In this document: positions 6,214-12,993 of the stretch, piece by piece
Layout: each line of letters starts with the position of its first letter
How positions within the stretch are numbered: position 1 is the first letter of the stretch
Source of the DNA: JACVRW01 sp040509755
Lineage (GTDB): Bacteria; Actinomycetota; Thermoleophilia; Solirubrobacterales; Thermoleophilaceae
Reading direction: 5' to 3'
NCBI GenBank assembly: GCA_040509755.1
Contig: JBEVKF010000110.1
Span: 1 to 13,337 of the forward strand
Length of the DNA: 13,337 bases
Program-made: the position numbers and the translations under genes
The notes under the pieces: generated by a model
What the model was told of the DNA's origin: nothing
The model's input: only the letters and a program-made list of their open reading frames with translations
Databases searched by the model: none

Positions 6214-7109
6214 CCGGGGCGCTCCCTGACGACCTCTCGCGCGGGCTTGTCGTCGCGCAGGCCGAGATAGCGCGGATGGCGCAGGCGGCCGTCCCGAGTC
6301 CACTCGGAAAAGCCGATCTGGCCCACCAGCTCCGGCTCGACCCAATGTGTCGCGCGCGGGATCGGCTCGGCGTCGGCGAACGGGCTGTCCGGACGCTCTC
6401 TCGAACGCAGCTGCGAGCCGAGCTCGGCGAGCGTCGACCGGTCGAATCCCGTGCCGACCTTGCCCGCGTAGCGCAGCCGCCCGTCCTCGTAGTAGCCCAC
6501 GAGCAGCGCGCCGAAGTCCGTGCGCGAGCCCTGCGGCGCCGTGTAGCCGCCGATCACGAGCTCCTGCTCGGCGTGGCATTTTAGCTTGAGCCAGTCGCGC
6601 GAGCGGGTGGCGGAGTAGCGGCTATCGGCCCGCTTGGCGATAATGCCCTCCAAGCCCTTGCGGCAGGCCTCCTTGAAGAGCCGCTCGCCGTCGCGGTTTC
6701 GATGTGGCGTATAGCGGATCGGGTCCTCGAAGCGCAGCGCCTTGCGCAGCGCCGCCTTGCGCTCTCGCAGCGCCAGAGCGCGCAGATCGGCGCCATCGTG
6801 GCGCAGGAGGTCGAACACGTAGAGGTAGATCGCCACACGCTGCTTGCCGCGGCGCTGGAGGCGCTGGAAGCTCGTGACGCCGCGGCTGTCGAGCGCGACC
6901 ACCTCGCCATCGATGACGAAGTCGCCGGCCGGTTGGGCCTCCAGCGCGGCCACCAGCTCCGGGTAGCCGCCGCTCATGTCGCGGTCGGTCCGCGACAGCA
7001 GGCGCACCCCGGAGCCGTCGCGGTGAGCGATACAGCGGATGCCGTCGAGCTTGCGCTCGAAGATCCAGCCCGGATCCGAGAAGGGCTCGTCCGATAGGAC
7101 GGCCTTCAT
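6210..7109 (-). CDS. ligD: ATP-dependent DNA ligase, LigD ligase domain (NHEJ)
   Basis: This enzyme seals nicks or double-strand breaks using ATP. All nucleotidyltransferase motifs are present in 299 residues: motif I ERKLDGIR with the AMP-accepting Lys20, the Glu motif VIDGEVV (65-71), motif III YVFDLL (97-102), motif IV EGIIAKR (154-160) and motif V WLKLK (173-177). The OB-fold part follows, with AGKVGTGF (215-222) and the typical LigD ending RHPRYLGLRDDK (277-288). There is no extra N-terminal DNA-binding domain, as expected of the ligase core of LigD. The ATG at 7109 lies 14 bases after the phosphoesterase stop. The codons just before it read EYAP, resembling the usual lead-in to this domain, so a slightly earlier non-standard start is possible. 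It overlaps the Pol gene by 4 bp. Confidence 0.96.
   Translation of the reverse strand: MKAVLSDEPFSDPGWIFERKLDGIRCIAHRDGSGVRLLSRTDRDMSGGYPELVAALEAQPAGDFVIDGEVVALDSRGVTSFQRLQRRGKQRVAIYLYVFDLLRHDGADLRALALRERKAALRKALRFEDPIRYTPHRNRDGERLFKEACRKGLEGIIAKRADSRYSATRSRDWLKLKCHAEQELVIGGYTAPQGSRTDFGALLVGYYEDGRLRYAGKVGTGFDRSTLAELGSQLRSRERPDSPFADAEPIPRATHWVEPELVGQIGFSEWTRDGRLRHPRYLGLRDDKPAREVVRERPG
6222..6227 (-). promoter_or_regulatory. Ribosome-binding site deciding the TTG start of the Pol gene
   Basis: AGGGAG on the minus strand lies inside the end of the ligase gene, eight bases before the TTG at 6213. Together with the TTGA overlap it indicates translational coupling of ligase and polymerase. Confidence 0.65.
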
Positions 7110-7123
7110 CGGCGCATATTCGG

Positions 7124-7954
7124 TCAGCTCTTCTTGGCCTCCACGGCGCGCTGAAGCTGCTGCTTGTTCATGCTCGAGCGACCGTCGATGTTGAGGTTCT
7201 TGGCCTCGTTGTAGAGCTGGTCTCGCGTCCGGCCCCTCTGCTTGTTGGTGCCGGAGCGCTGCCCGCCGCGGCGGCCTGATGACAGGTCATCGGTGGACGT
7301 CTTCGACCCCACGCGCGACTCGCCGGAGCGCGCGCGCTCCTTGTTGAGCGTGCGCGCGGCGATCTCCTCGGCCCTGCCCTCGGACTTGCCCTGATCCTTC
7401 TGGCTTTCCTTGACGTGCTCGTATTGACGGGCCCGCTTGGTGCCCTTTTTCGCTCCGGGTGGTGGCATGTCGTGTCGATACCCGCCCTGATCTTGCCCTA
7501 ACTGGTCGATCGAGCGGCCCGAAACCACCGACTCCGGGCGCTCGGACACCAGGTCGCCAGAGTCCGCGTGCTCGTCTCGGCGCTTGACGAGCAGCCAGCG
7601 CCGGCGGTCGGTGTGGAGGAGCGACCACCCGCCGCGGAGCTTCTCGCCCTCCAGCCAGAAAGACGCGTGGCCCGCGGAAAGCGCACTGGCCATCGGCTCC
7701 TCGCGCAGGTTCCTGTAGGTGCCGCGGTCCCAGACGATCACAGGGCCGGCGCCGTACTGGCCCTCGCCGATCACACCCTCGTAGCTGCCCCAGGAGAGCG
7801 AATGGTCGTCGACGGCCATCGCGAGGCGCTTCTCGCGCGGGTCGGTGGAGGGACCCTTGGGCACGGCCCAAGACTTGAACGTGTCCTCCACCTCCAGGCG
7901 GAAGTCCCAGTGCATCGAGGTGGCGTCGTGCTGCTGAATCACGAAGCGGGGCAC
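7124..7954 (-). CDS. ligD: LigD-type 3'-phosphoesterase fused to a Rho_N/SAP-like tail
   Basis: 276 residues. The first 125 are the 3'-phosphoesterase (PE) domain that cleans 3' ends at breaks. The HDATSMHWDFRLE motif provides H9, H15, D17 and R19, matching the Pseudomonas LigD residues His42, His48, Asp50 and Arg52; H51 matches His84. The position of Tyr88 appears to be W55. Residues 131-151 keep the linker (ERPESVVSGRS) that joins domains in full-length LigD. A second module follows (168-276): a basic segment with YEHVKESQKDQGKSEGRAEE and RTLNKERARSGES, then a helix-loop-helix (242-276) like Rho_N/SAP/HeH domains. This module is otherwise a small free actinobacterial protein, sometimes labelled 'plasmid stabilization'. 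It probably adds DNA binding. The start is GTG at 7954, four bases after the metal-exporter stop, with only a weak ribosome-binding site. Confidence 0.93.
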   Translation of the reverse strand: MPRFVIQQHDATSMHWDFRLEVEDTFKSWAVPKGPSTDPREKRLAMAVDDHSLSWGSYEGVIGEGQYGAGPVIVWDRGTYRNLREEPMASALSAGHASFWLEGEKLRGGWSLLHTDRRRWLLVKRRDEHADSGDLVSERPESVVSGRSIDQLGQDQGGYRHDMPPPGAKKGTKRARQYEHVKESQKDQGKSEGRAEEIAARTLNKERARSGESRVGSKTSTDDLSSGRRGGQRSGTNKQRGRTRDQLYNEAKNLNIDGRSSMNKQQLQRAVEAKKS

Positions 7955-7958
7955 CCGT

Positions 7959-8888
7959 CTAGGCCTGACGCTCGGGCCGAAGCGGCTCTATCTCGAGCGG
8001 CCCCTCGTGGCGGGCCTCGACCTGGAGTGTCGTGTGGTCGATGCCGAAGCGCTCGTGCAGAAGCGCCGCAAGCTGGCGGCGGTGCGACTGCGGGTCGCAG
8101 CCGGCACCGACGGTCACATGCGCAGACAGCGAGGGCATGTCCGACGTGACCTCCCACACGTGCAGGTCGTGAACCTCGACCACGTGGCGCTGGGCGGCGA
8201 GCGTGCGGCCGATCTCGTCCGGGTCGATCCCGCGCGGCGCCGCCTCGAGCAGCACGCGCCCCGAGTCGCGCAGCAGCCCCCAGCCCGAGCGCAGCATCAG
8301 GAAGGCCACGATCAGCGCAGCCACTCCGTCCGCCTGGACCCAGCCGGTGGTCAGGATCACGACGCCGGCGATCGCCGTGGCGATGAAGGCGAACAGGTCC
8401 ATGAGTACGTGCTGGAAGGCGCCCTCCACGTTGAGGCTGCGGCGATCGGCGCCGGCGAGCGTGAAGGTCGCGGCGAGATTGACCACGATGCCGGCGAGCG
8501 CGACCACGAGCACCGCGGTCCCCTCGACGTCAAGCGGTTCCACCAGCCGCCTGATCCCCTCGAACAGGATCACCGCCGCCAGCGCCACGAGGGTGACGCC
8601 GTTGACCTGGGCGGAGAGGATCTCGGCGCGCTTGAGGCCGAACGTGTAGCCGCCCGCCGCCGGCCGGCTCGCAAGCCGCGCGGCGACGAGGGCCAGCCCG
8701 ATCGCTCCGGCATCGGTGAGCATGTGGGCAGCGTCGGAGAGCAGCGCCAGCGAGGACGCCAGCAGGCCGACGACTACCTCCACGGCCATGAAGGCGAGGA
8801 TCAGGCCGAGCGCAAGCCAGAGCCGACCCCGGTCGGTGGTGCCGACGTGCGCGTGCGAGTGCGCATGGTGAGCGTGGTCGTGCGCCAC
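7959..8888 (-). CDS. Cation diffusion facilitator, ZnT/CzcD-type metal exporter
   Basis: A proton-coupled efflux pump for divalent metals in the cytoplasmic membrane. 309 residues with six membrane segments. The metal site is H55 and D59 (SDAAHMLTD, TM2) plus H160 and D164 (HVLMD, TM5). This HD-HD set is typical of zinc-selective ZnT/CzcD members rather than of the DD-HD FieF/YiiP group. The His-rich N-terminus (nine His in the first 14 residues) and the cytoplasmic C-terminal domain (about 215-300, HDLHVWEVTSDMPSLSAHV) are also typical. The start is GTG at 8888, just before the His-rich stretch; the Shine-Dalgarno is weak. Its stop is four bases from the phosphoesterase start, so it may be cotranscribed with the NHEJ genes, perhaps incidentally. 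Confidence 0.95.
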   Translation of the reverse strand: MAHDHAHHAHSHAHVGTTDRGRLWLALGLILAFMAVEVVVGLLASSLALLSDAAHMLTDAGAIGLALVAARLASRPAAGGYTFGLKRAEILSAQVNGVTLVALAAVILFEGIRRLVEPLDVEGTAVLVVALAGIVVNLAATFTLAGADRRSLNVEGAFQHVLMDLFAFIATAIAGVVILTTGWVQADGVAALIVAFLMLRSGWGLLRDSGRVLLEAAPRGIDPDEIGRTLAAQRHVVEVHDLHVWEVTSDMPSLSAHVTVGAGCDPQSHRRQLAALLHERFGIDHTTLQVEARHEGPLEIEPLRPERQA

Positions 8889-8933
8889 TTCCAGGATGGT
8901 GTCACGCCCTCACGGGCCGAGGCGCAGACCGGG

Positions 8934-9596
8934 CTAGCGCGCGAGCGACTGGGCGAAGCCGGCGAAGCGCTCGGGGTCTCGCAGCGGCGGCCCGTGACCG
9001 AAGAGCACGAGGGCAGGGCGCAGCTCGCCCAGGCGCTGCGCTGATTCGCGGTTGCGCGCGACGTCGGCGGTGAGCATGCTCGGTGGCTCGCGCAGCCCTG
9101 GGCGGAGCGTGAGGATGTTCATGTTGAAGTACACGTCGCCGCAGATGAGTGTTCGGTCCGCCTCGCGCCAGTAGGAGACATGGCCAGGCGAGTGCCCGGG
9201 GGTGTCAAGCACCGTGAAGCCCGCCACCTCGTCGCCCTCGGAGAGGCGACGCTCCACGGCGTGCGGGGCGGGGAGGGGCATCCGTGCGGACGCCAGCTTT
9301 GCCAAGCGGCCCTGGCCCGGTGCGGGGCGGGCGCCCTGTGCCACGTGCGCGTCGCGGGTGCCGCACCACAGCGGGATGCCAAGCGCCTCGCAGACGGCGT
9401 GGCTCGAGCCGTAGTGGTCGGGATGGGCGTGCGTGAGGGCGTGGGCGGCCACGCGGCGCCCGGCGAGCTGGGGCAGGATCCGCCTGTGGGAGAGATTGGT
9501 GCCGGCGTCGATCAGGACGTCCTCGACCAGGTAGACGTTGATCGCGTTACGCGGTTTACCGGCGAGCTGAAAGACGTTTGGGGCGTGCTCTTCGAT
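8934..9596 (-). CDS. MBL-fold metallo-hydrolase (start codon unclear)
   Basis: A metallo-beta-lactamase-fold hydrolase, substrate unknown. The metal ligands are complete: THAHPDHYG (HxHxDH), TPGHSPGH, ICGDVYF and FGHGPP, which is the usual set for two zinc ions. Coding clearly extends upstream of the first standard start (GTG at 9452). Translation from about 9596 gives EEHAPNVFQLAG, then AINVYLVEDVLIDAGTNLS, the expected first strands of the fold. However, between the in-frame stop at 9606-9608 and 9452 there is no ATG, GTG or TTG. The ATC at 9594-9596 is placed as the start only because it fits family length; CTG codons further in are alternatives. No Shine-Dalgarno is visible. Either a rare start codon is used, or a mutation or sequencing error removed the true start. 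The GTG at 9452 would give a 172-residue protein lacking the N-terminal strands. Confidence 0.85.
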   Translation of the reverse strand: MEEHAPNVFQLAGKPRNAINVYLVEDVLIDAGTNLSHRRILPQLAGRRVAAHALTHAHPDHYGSSHAVCEALGIPLWCGTRDAHVAQGARPAPGQGRLAKLASARMPLPAPHAVERRLSEGDEVAGFTVLDTPGHSPGHVSYWREADRTLICGDVYFNMNILTLRPGLREPPSMLTADVARNRESAQRLGELRPALVLFGHGPPLRDPERFAGFAQSLAR

Positions 9597-9619
9597 TTCG
9601 CCAGACTAAGCGTTAGGCG

Positions 9620-10537
9620 CTAAGCGCGGTTGCGGCGTCGCGCTCCCAGCGTCGCGAGCAGCAGGATGAGACCCGCCGCTGCAAAGACCCATGGACCGGT
9701 GCCCGCCTGGAGCTTCTCGGGTGCCCGCTTGCTCGCTGACGCCACGAGCTTCCCGCGGTCGACGACTCTCACCTGGCCGCCGCGCAGCTCGAGCTTCAGC
9801 TCGAACAGGCGCCGGTGCCTGGCAATCCGGTGAGGGAGGTCGATGCAGATGGACTCGCGCGCGACGGTGTCGAGTGCGTGGATGAAGGGGTGGCCGCGCC
9901 CGCCTCCGTACAGGGTGTACTCCCAGCGCCCGCTTTCGCCCGTCACGCGCGTGAGCGGAAATCCCTGCAGGGGCTCGTCCGGCTCGCGCGGGTCGACCAC
10001 GGGTTCCGGCATCAGCCGGCCGCGTTCGGTGTCGTATGCGCGCACCGCGTAGCTGGCGCGGTTGCGCCCGCTCAGCTGCTGGACGAGGTAGAGCCAGCGG
10101 CCGTCCGGCGAGAGCGCGTCGAAGCTCCACTCGCCCTTCAGGCTGACGGTGCGGGCGACCGAGAACGAGCGCAGATCGAGGATCGAGAAGGTCGAGCGCT
10201 TGCGCGGGTACGCCCTGGCGAGCCGGAAGAGGACCAGCGTTCTCGAGTCGGCCGACACGCCGCCCGTGCCACCGTCCTCGGTTATGACCGGCACGCCCCA
10301 GCGGCCCGCAAGCGAGAGTGCCCGCCTGATCTGACCGCCGCGCACCCGCGACATCGCGACGATCGTCTCGGTGGCCGCCGGGAGGGCGACCAGCCGGTCG
10401 GTTCCGCCGTGCTCCACCACACCGCCCGGGCCGGCGGGAAGGGATGTGACCGGTGGCCCGTCGCCGGAAGCCGTGGCCGGCGAGCAGAGCAGGACGACTA
10501 CGAGCACTGCGAGAGTGGAGCGCTTCATGCCCTGCAT
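9620..10537 (-). CDS. Secreted, C-terminally anchored protein with propeller-like repeats
   Basis: 305 residues from the ATG at 10537, which has GGAG nine bases upstream; a second ATG lies three codons later. A signal peptide is clear: MKRSTLAVLVVVLLCSPATA, with a likely cut after ATA near residue 23. The mature part contains WD40/PD40-like strands such as LSPDGRWLYLVQQLSG and AVRAYDTERGRL, so a beta-propeller or TolB-like fold is likely. A C-terminal hydrophobic segment (about 283-298) ends in RRRNRA and would anchor the protein to the membrane. Just before it stands QAGTG, close to the LAXTG sorting motif of class E sortases. No enzymatic residues are recognisable. Longer same-frame readings up to 10828 are Arg/Pro-rich shadow sequence of the upstream gene. 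Function unknown. Confidence 0.8.
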   Translation of the reverse strand: MQGMKRSTLAVLVVVLLCSPATASGDGPPVTSLPAGPGGVVEHGGTDRLVALPAATETIVAMSRVRGGQIRRALSLAGRWGVPVITEDGGTGGVSADSRTLVLFRLARAYPRKRSTFSILDLRSFSVARTVSLKGEWSFDALSPDGRWLYLVQQLSGRNRASYAVRAYDTERGRLMPEPVVDPREPDEPLQGFPLTRVTGESGRWEYTLYGGGRGHPFIHALDTVARESICIDLPHRIARHRRLFELKLELRGGQVRVVDRGKLVASASKRAPEKLQAGTGPWVFAAAGLILLLATLGARRRNRA

Positions 10538-10550
10538 ACGTGCGGGCTCC

Positions 10551-10567
10551 GCTCGGGAGTCCCGAGC
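10551..10567. repeat. 17-bp palindrome between two genes
   Basis: GCTCGGGA and TCCCGAGC flank a single G. It lies 7 bases after the stop of the Thr/Glu-tailed protein gene and overlaps nothing coding. It could be a binding site for a dimeric regulator of the secreted-protein gene, or a hairpin ending part of the upstream transcript. No T tract follows. Confidence 0.6.
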
Positions 10568-10574
10568 CGGCCGG

Positions 10575-11291
10575 CTAGGGCTGGGTGGGCGGTGGAACCG
10601 GTGTGGTCTCCGTGGGCGACTGCCCGGCCGGCGGCGTAGTCGTTGTCTCCTCGGGTGCCGGCTCCTCCGCGGGCTCTTCCGTCGTTGACGTGTCCTCGGT
10701 CTCGGTTTCCGGTTCCTCGGTGGTCTCGGTGGCGGGCGCCTGCTCGTTCTTGTCCTTGGTGGTGTCGCTCTTCTTGTTCTTCTTTCCGAAGAAGGTGGTG
10801 CTCTCGCCGCCCTTCCCGATCGCTCCACCGGCGATCAGCTCGGGCACCGTGAGGGCAACCACCGCAATCGCCAGGGCCAGGGCAGCGGTGCCGAGCACGG
10901 CACCTACGGCGATCTTGCGCCTGCGCGGAGGAACGCTCGAGCTGCGATAGACGCGCACCGGCTCCGCGGGGGCGGCGCCGGCGGGAGTGGCTTCTTCGCC
11001 GGGGTCGGCGGGGGCGGCGTCGTCCGCTCGGGCCGAATCACCCGCTCGAGCCGACAGCGACGGCCGCTCCGACGTGAGCTTGCTCGCAATCCGCTCCGTC
11101 GGCCGGTGAAGGAGCTCGCTGACGAGCGTGACGATCACAGGCGTCAGGGCCGCGGCAATCCAGGTGCCGCGGATCCAGAGCTGCGAGGTGAGGACGGCCG
11201 CCGAGGCGGAGGCGGTACTCGCGATCGCGAGCGTCCGCACGTGGTGACGCCGCTCCTCCTCGCGCTCATCGCTGCGCGAAGGCGAAGCCAT
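10575..11291 (-). CDS. Membrane protein with Thr/Glu/Pro-rich external tail
   Basis: 238 residues from the ATG at 11291; longer readings would run into the divergent oxidase gene. After a charged start (DEREEERRHHVRT) comes a hydrophobic hairpin-like region (about 20-62) ending VTLVSELLHRPTERIASKL. An Ala/Pro-rich linker follows, then PVRVYRSSSVPPRRRK and a strong membrane segment (about 127-150). The segment GKGGESTTFFGKKNKKS is next, and the last 50 residues are almost only Thr, Glu, Pro, Ser and Ala. I recognise this arrangement from uncharacterised Solirubrobacterales proteins. The tail is probably outside the cell, spans part of the wall and may be glycosylated. No Shine-Dalgarno precedes the start. 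Function unknown. Confidence 0.78.
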   Translation of the reverse strand: MASPSRSDEREEERRHHVRTLAIASTASASAAVLTSQLWIRGTWIAAALTPVIVTLVSELLHRPTERIASKLTSERPSLSARAGDSARADDAAPADPGEEATPAGAAPAEPVRVYRSSSVPPRRRKIAVGAVLGTAALALAIAVVALTVPELIAGGAIGKGGESTTFFGKKNKKSDTTKDKNEQAPATETTEEPETETEDTSTTEEPAEEPAPEETTTTPPAGQSPTETTPVPPPTQP

Positions 11292-11338
11292 CGCGTCGGA
11301 CCATAACGACCGGTCGGCCGGCGATAGGGTCCGCCGAG

Positions 11339-12703
11339 GTGGCCGATCCGCAGACACGCGACGCCGATCTCGTCGTGGTCGGGGCCGGCCTCGCCGGCCT
11401 GTCAGCGGCTCGTGCGGCCGTCGCCGCGGGGGTGGAGGTATTGGTCGTCGAAGCGCGCGAGCGCGTCGGCGGGCGGGTGCTGAACGAGGACATCGGCGAC
11501 GGCAACGTCGTCGAGGTCGGCGCCCAGTGGATCGGGCCCACCCAGGACCGGCTCGCGGCGCTGGCGGCCCAGCTCGGGGTGGCCACCTTTCCCACCTACG
11601 CCACCGGGCAAAACGTCATCGAGTACTCGGGAACCCTGCGCCGCTACACCGGCGCGATCCCGCGCATCAACCCCCTGGTGCTGCTGGACGTGGAGCGCGC
11701 GCAGCGGCGCCTCGACAAGCTTGCCAAGCGCATCCCGCTCGACGCACCCTGGGAGGCGCCGAACGCCGCTCGACTCGACGGGCAGACCGCCGCCACCTGG
11801 ATGCGCCGCAACCTGGCCACCAGGCCGGGCCGGATGCTGCTCGAGTTGGCCATCGAGGCGGTCTGGGCCGCCCAGCCCGAAGACATGTCGCTCCTGCATG
11901 TCCTCTTCTACATCCACTCGGCCGGAGGCCTCGACATGCTCTTCGATACCGAGGGGGGAGCCCAGCAGGACCGCTTCGTCGGCGGGTCGCAGCTCGTGCC
12001 GATCAGGATGGCCGAGCAGCTCTCCGAGGAGCAGCTGATCCTGGGCGCCCCGGTGCGCAAGCTCCGGCACGGCCCGCACGGCGTTACCGTGGAGGCCGAG
12101 GGGGCGACAGTCAGGGCCAAGCGCGCGATCCTCGCGATCGCGCCCACGCTCGCCGGCCGCATCTCCTACGACCCGCCCCTCTCGGGCTTTCGCGACCAGC
12201 TCACCCAGCGCATGCCGCTCGGCACGGTCGTCAAGTGCATGGCCATCTACGACGAGCCCTTCTGGCGCGACGAGGGCCTGTCGGGCCAGGGCACAAGCGA
12301 CACCGGCCCCGCCAAGCTCACCTTCGACAACTCACCGCCGGATGGGTCGCCCGGCGTCCTGCTCGGCTTCCTCGAGGGCCGCCGGGCGCGCGAGCTCGGC
12401 CGCTTGGGGGCGCAGGAGCGCCGGGTCGCGGTGGTGGCCGGCTTCGCCCGCCTGTTCGGCCCGCGGGCGGCGCGCCCCGATGCGTACGTCGAGCGGCTCT
12501 GGGCCGAGGAGGAGTGGAGCCGCGGCTGCTACGGCTGCCACATGCCGACCGGCGCCTGGACCGCCTACGGCCCAGCTCTGCGTGAGCCGGTCGGACCGAT
12601 CCACTGGGCGGGAGCCGAGTACTCGACGGTCTGGAACGGCTACATGGACGGCGCCGTTCGCTCGGGCGAGCTAGCCGCGGCGCAGGCCCTGGAACGGATG
12701 TAG
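11339..12703 (+). CDS. Flavin monoamine oxidase, probably with covalent FAD
   Basis: An FAD-dependent amine oxidase that oxidises a primary or secondary amine to the aldehyde, releasing ammonia and H2O2. 454 residues. The FAD-binding N-terminus shows VVVGAGLAGLSAA (12-24) with the GxGxxG loop, E38 and ERVGGR (41-46). The substrate domain lies in the middle, and K299 in GTVVKCMAIYDEPFWR matches the conserved MAO lysine. The C-terminus has EEWSRGCYGCHMPTG followed by AGAEYSTVWNGYMDGAVRSGE. C397 aligns with the Cys that links FAD in human MAO-B, and Y398 and Y435 align with the aromatic cage. The GTG start has AGGG nine bases upstream. The gene is divergent from the Thr/Glu-tailed protein gene with 47 bases between them. 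No partner genes for amine uptake are intact; a permease relic lies directly downstream on the other strand. Confidence 0.95.
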   Translation: MADPQTRDADLVVVGAGLAGLSAARAAVAAGVEVLVVEARERVGGRVLNEDIGDGNVVEVGAQWIGPTQDRLAALAAQLGVATFPTYATGQNVIEYSGTLRRYTGAIPRINPLVLLDVERAQRRLDKLAKRIPLDAPWEAPNAARLDGQTAATWMRRNLATRPGRMLLELAIEAVWAAQPEDMSLLHVLFYIHSAGGLDMLFDTEGGAQQDRFVGGSQLVPIRMAEQLSEEQLILGAPVRKLRHGPHGVTVEAEGATVRAKRAILAIAPTLAGRISYDPPLSGFRDQLTQRMPLGTVVKCMAIYDEPFWRDEGLSGQGTSDTGPAKLTFDNSPPDGSPGVLLGFLEGRRARELGRLGAQERRVAVVAGFARLFGPRAARPDAYVERLWAEEEWSRGCYGCHMPTGAWTAYGPALREPVGPIHWAGAEYSTVWNGYMDGAVRSGELAAAQALERM

Positions 12704-12709
12704 TCGTGC

Positions 12710-12930
12710 TCAGGCTTGCTCTGCGTCGCGACGCAGAGGCGAGTGGCGGTAGCCGTAGGCGACGTGCCGATGATCGCGCTGATGCCGAGCGCGGTCAGGT
12801 CCAGGGCGCCGACGGCCGGGTTGAGCCGCGTTCCCTCGGCAGCCTCGATGAGCTGCTCGGTGGGCTTGGTCGCAAAGGGCCCGGGGCGGGTGCCGTCGCC
12901 ATCGCGCCCCGTTACCCAGACCCTCCTCGT
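12710..12930 (-). pseudogene. Relic of an APC-family amino-acid permease with the middle deleted
   Basis: Read on the minus strand, 12876-12763 gives FATKPTEQLIEAAEG, then VGALDLTALGISAIIGT. This is the standard N-terminus and first membrane segment of APC (cationic amino-acid type) permeases. Right after it, one base out of frame, 12760-12710 gives AYGYRHSPLRRDAEQA and a TGA stop, which looks like the C-terminal end of the same family. The roughly 430 residues between them are missing. No ATG, GTG or TTG opens the N-terminal frame after its upstream TAA at 12931-12933, though a good AGGAGG and an ATG in another frame are nearby, so the 5' end may also be frameshifted. The gene cannot make a transporter. 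A contig misjoin would look the same and should be excluded. Confidence 0.75.
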
Positions 12931-12953
12931 TTAGACCACCGGGCTCCCGGTAC
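12929..12953 (+). promoter_or_regulatory. Possible SigB/SigF-type promoter of the DJ-1/PfpI gene
   Basis: GTTT (12929-12932), 15 bases, then CGGTAC (12948-12953), close to the SigF/SigB pattern GTTT-N(13-17)-GGGTAT. It lies about 40 bases before the start codon. A sigma-70 reading (TTTAGA-N15-TACGCT) is also possible but has a short spacer. Weak evidence from pattern alone. Confidence 0.3.
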
Positions 12954-12993
12954 GCTCAAGAGAGGACGCATCAGAAGGGAGAGCAACGACAAT

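Noticed and set aside
6214..6579. Polymerase gene extended back to 6579
   Set aside because: The extra residues are Arg/Ala-rich shadow sequence of the ligase gene. The TTG at 6213, with a good ribosome-binding site, gives a normal Pol domain.
10575..10760. Thr/Glu-rich repetitive tail as a tandem DNA repeat
   Set aside because: The protein is low-complexity, but I see no exact DNA repeat unit. It is better described as a biased external tail.
10538..10828. Secreted-protein gene extended back to 10828
   Set aside because: The extension is Pro/Arg-rich, overlaps the coding region of the upstream membrane protein and would bury the signal peptide.
12716..12934. A 72-codon plus-strand frame after the amine oxidase
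   Set aside because: It is antisense to the permease relic, which shows clear family motifs; the plus frame has none.
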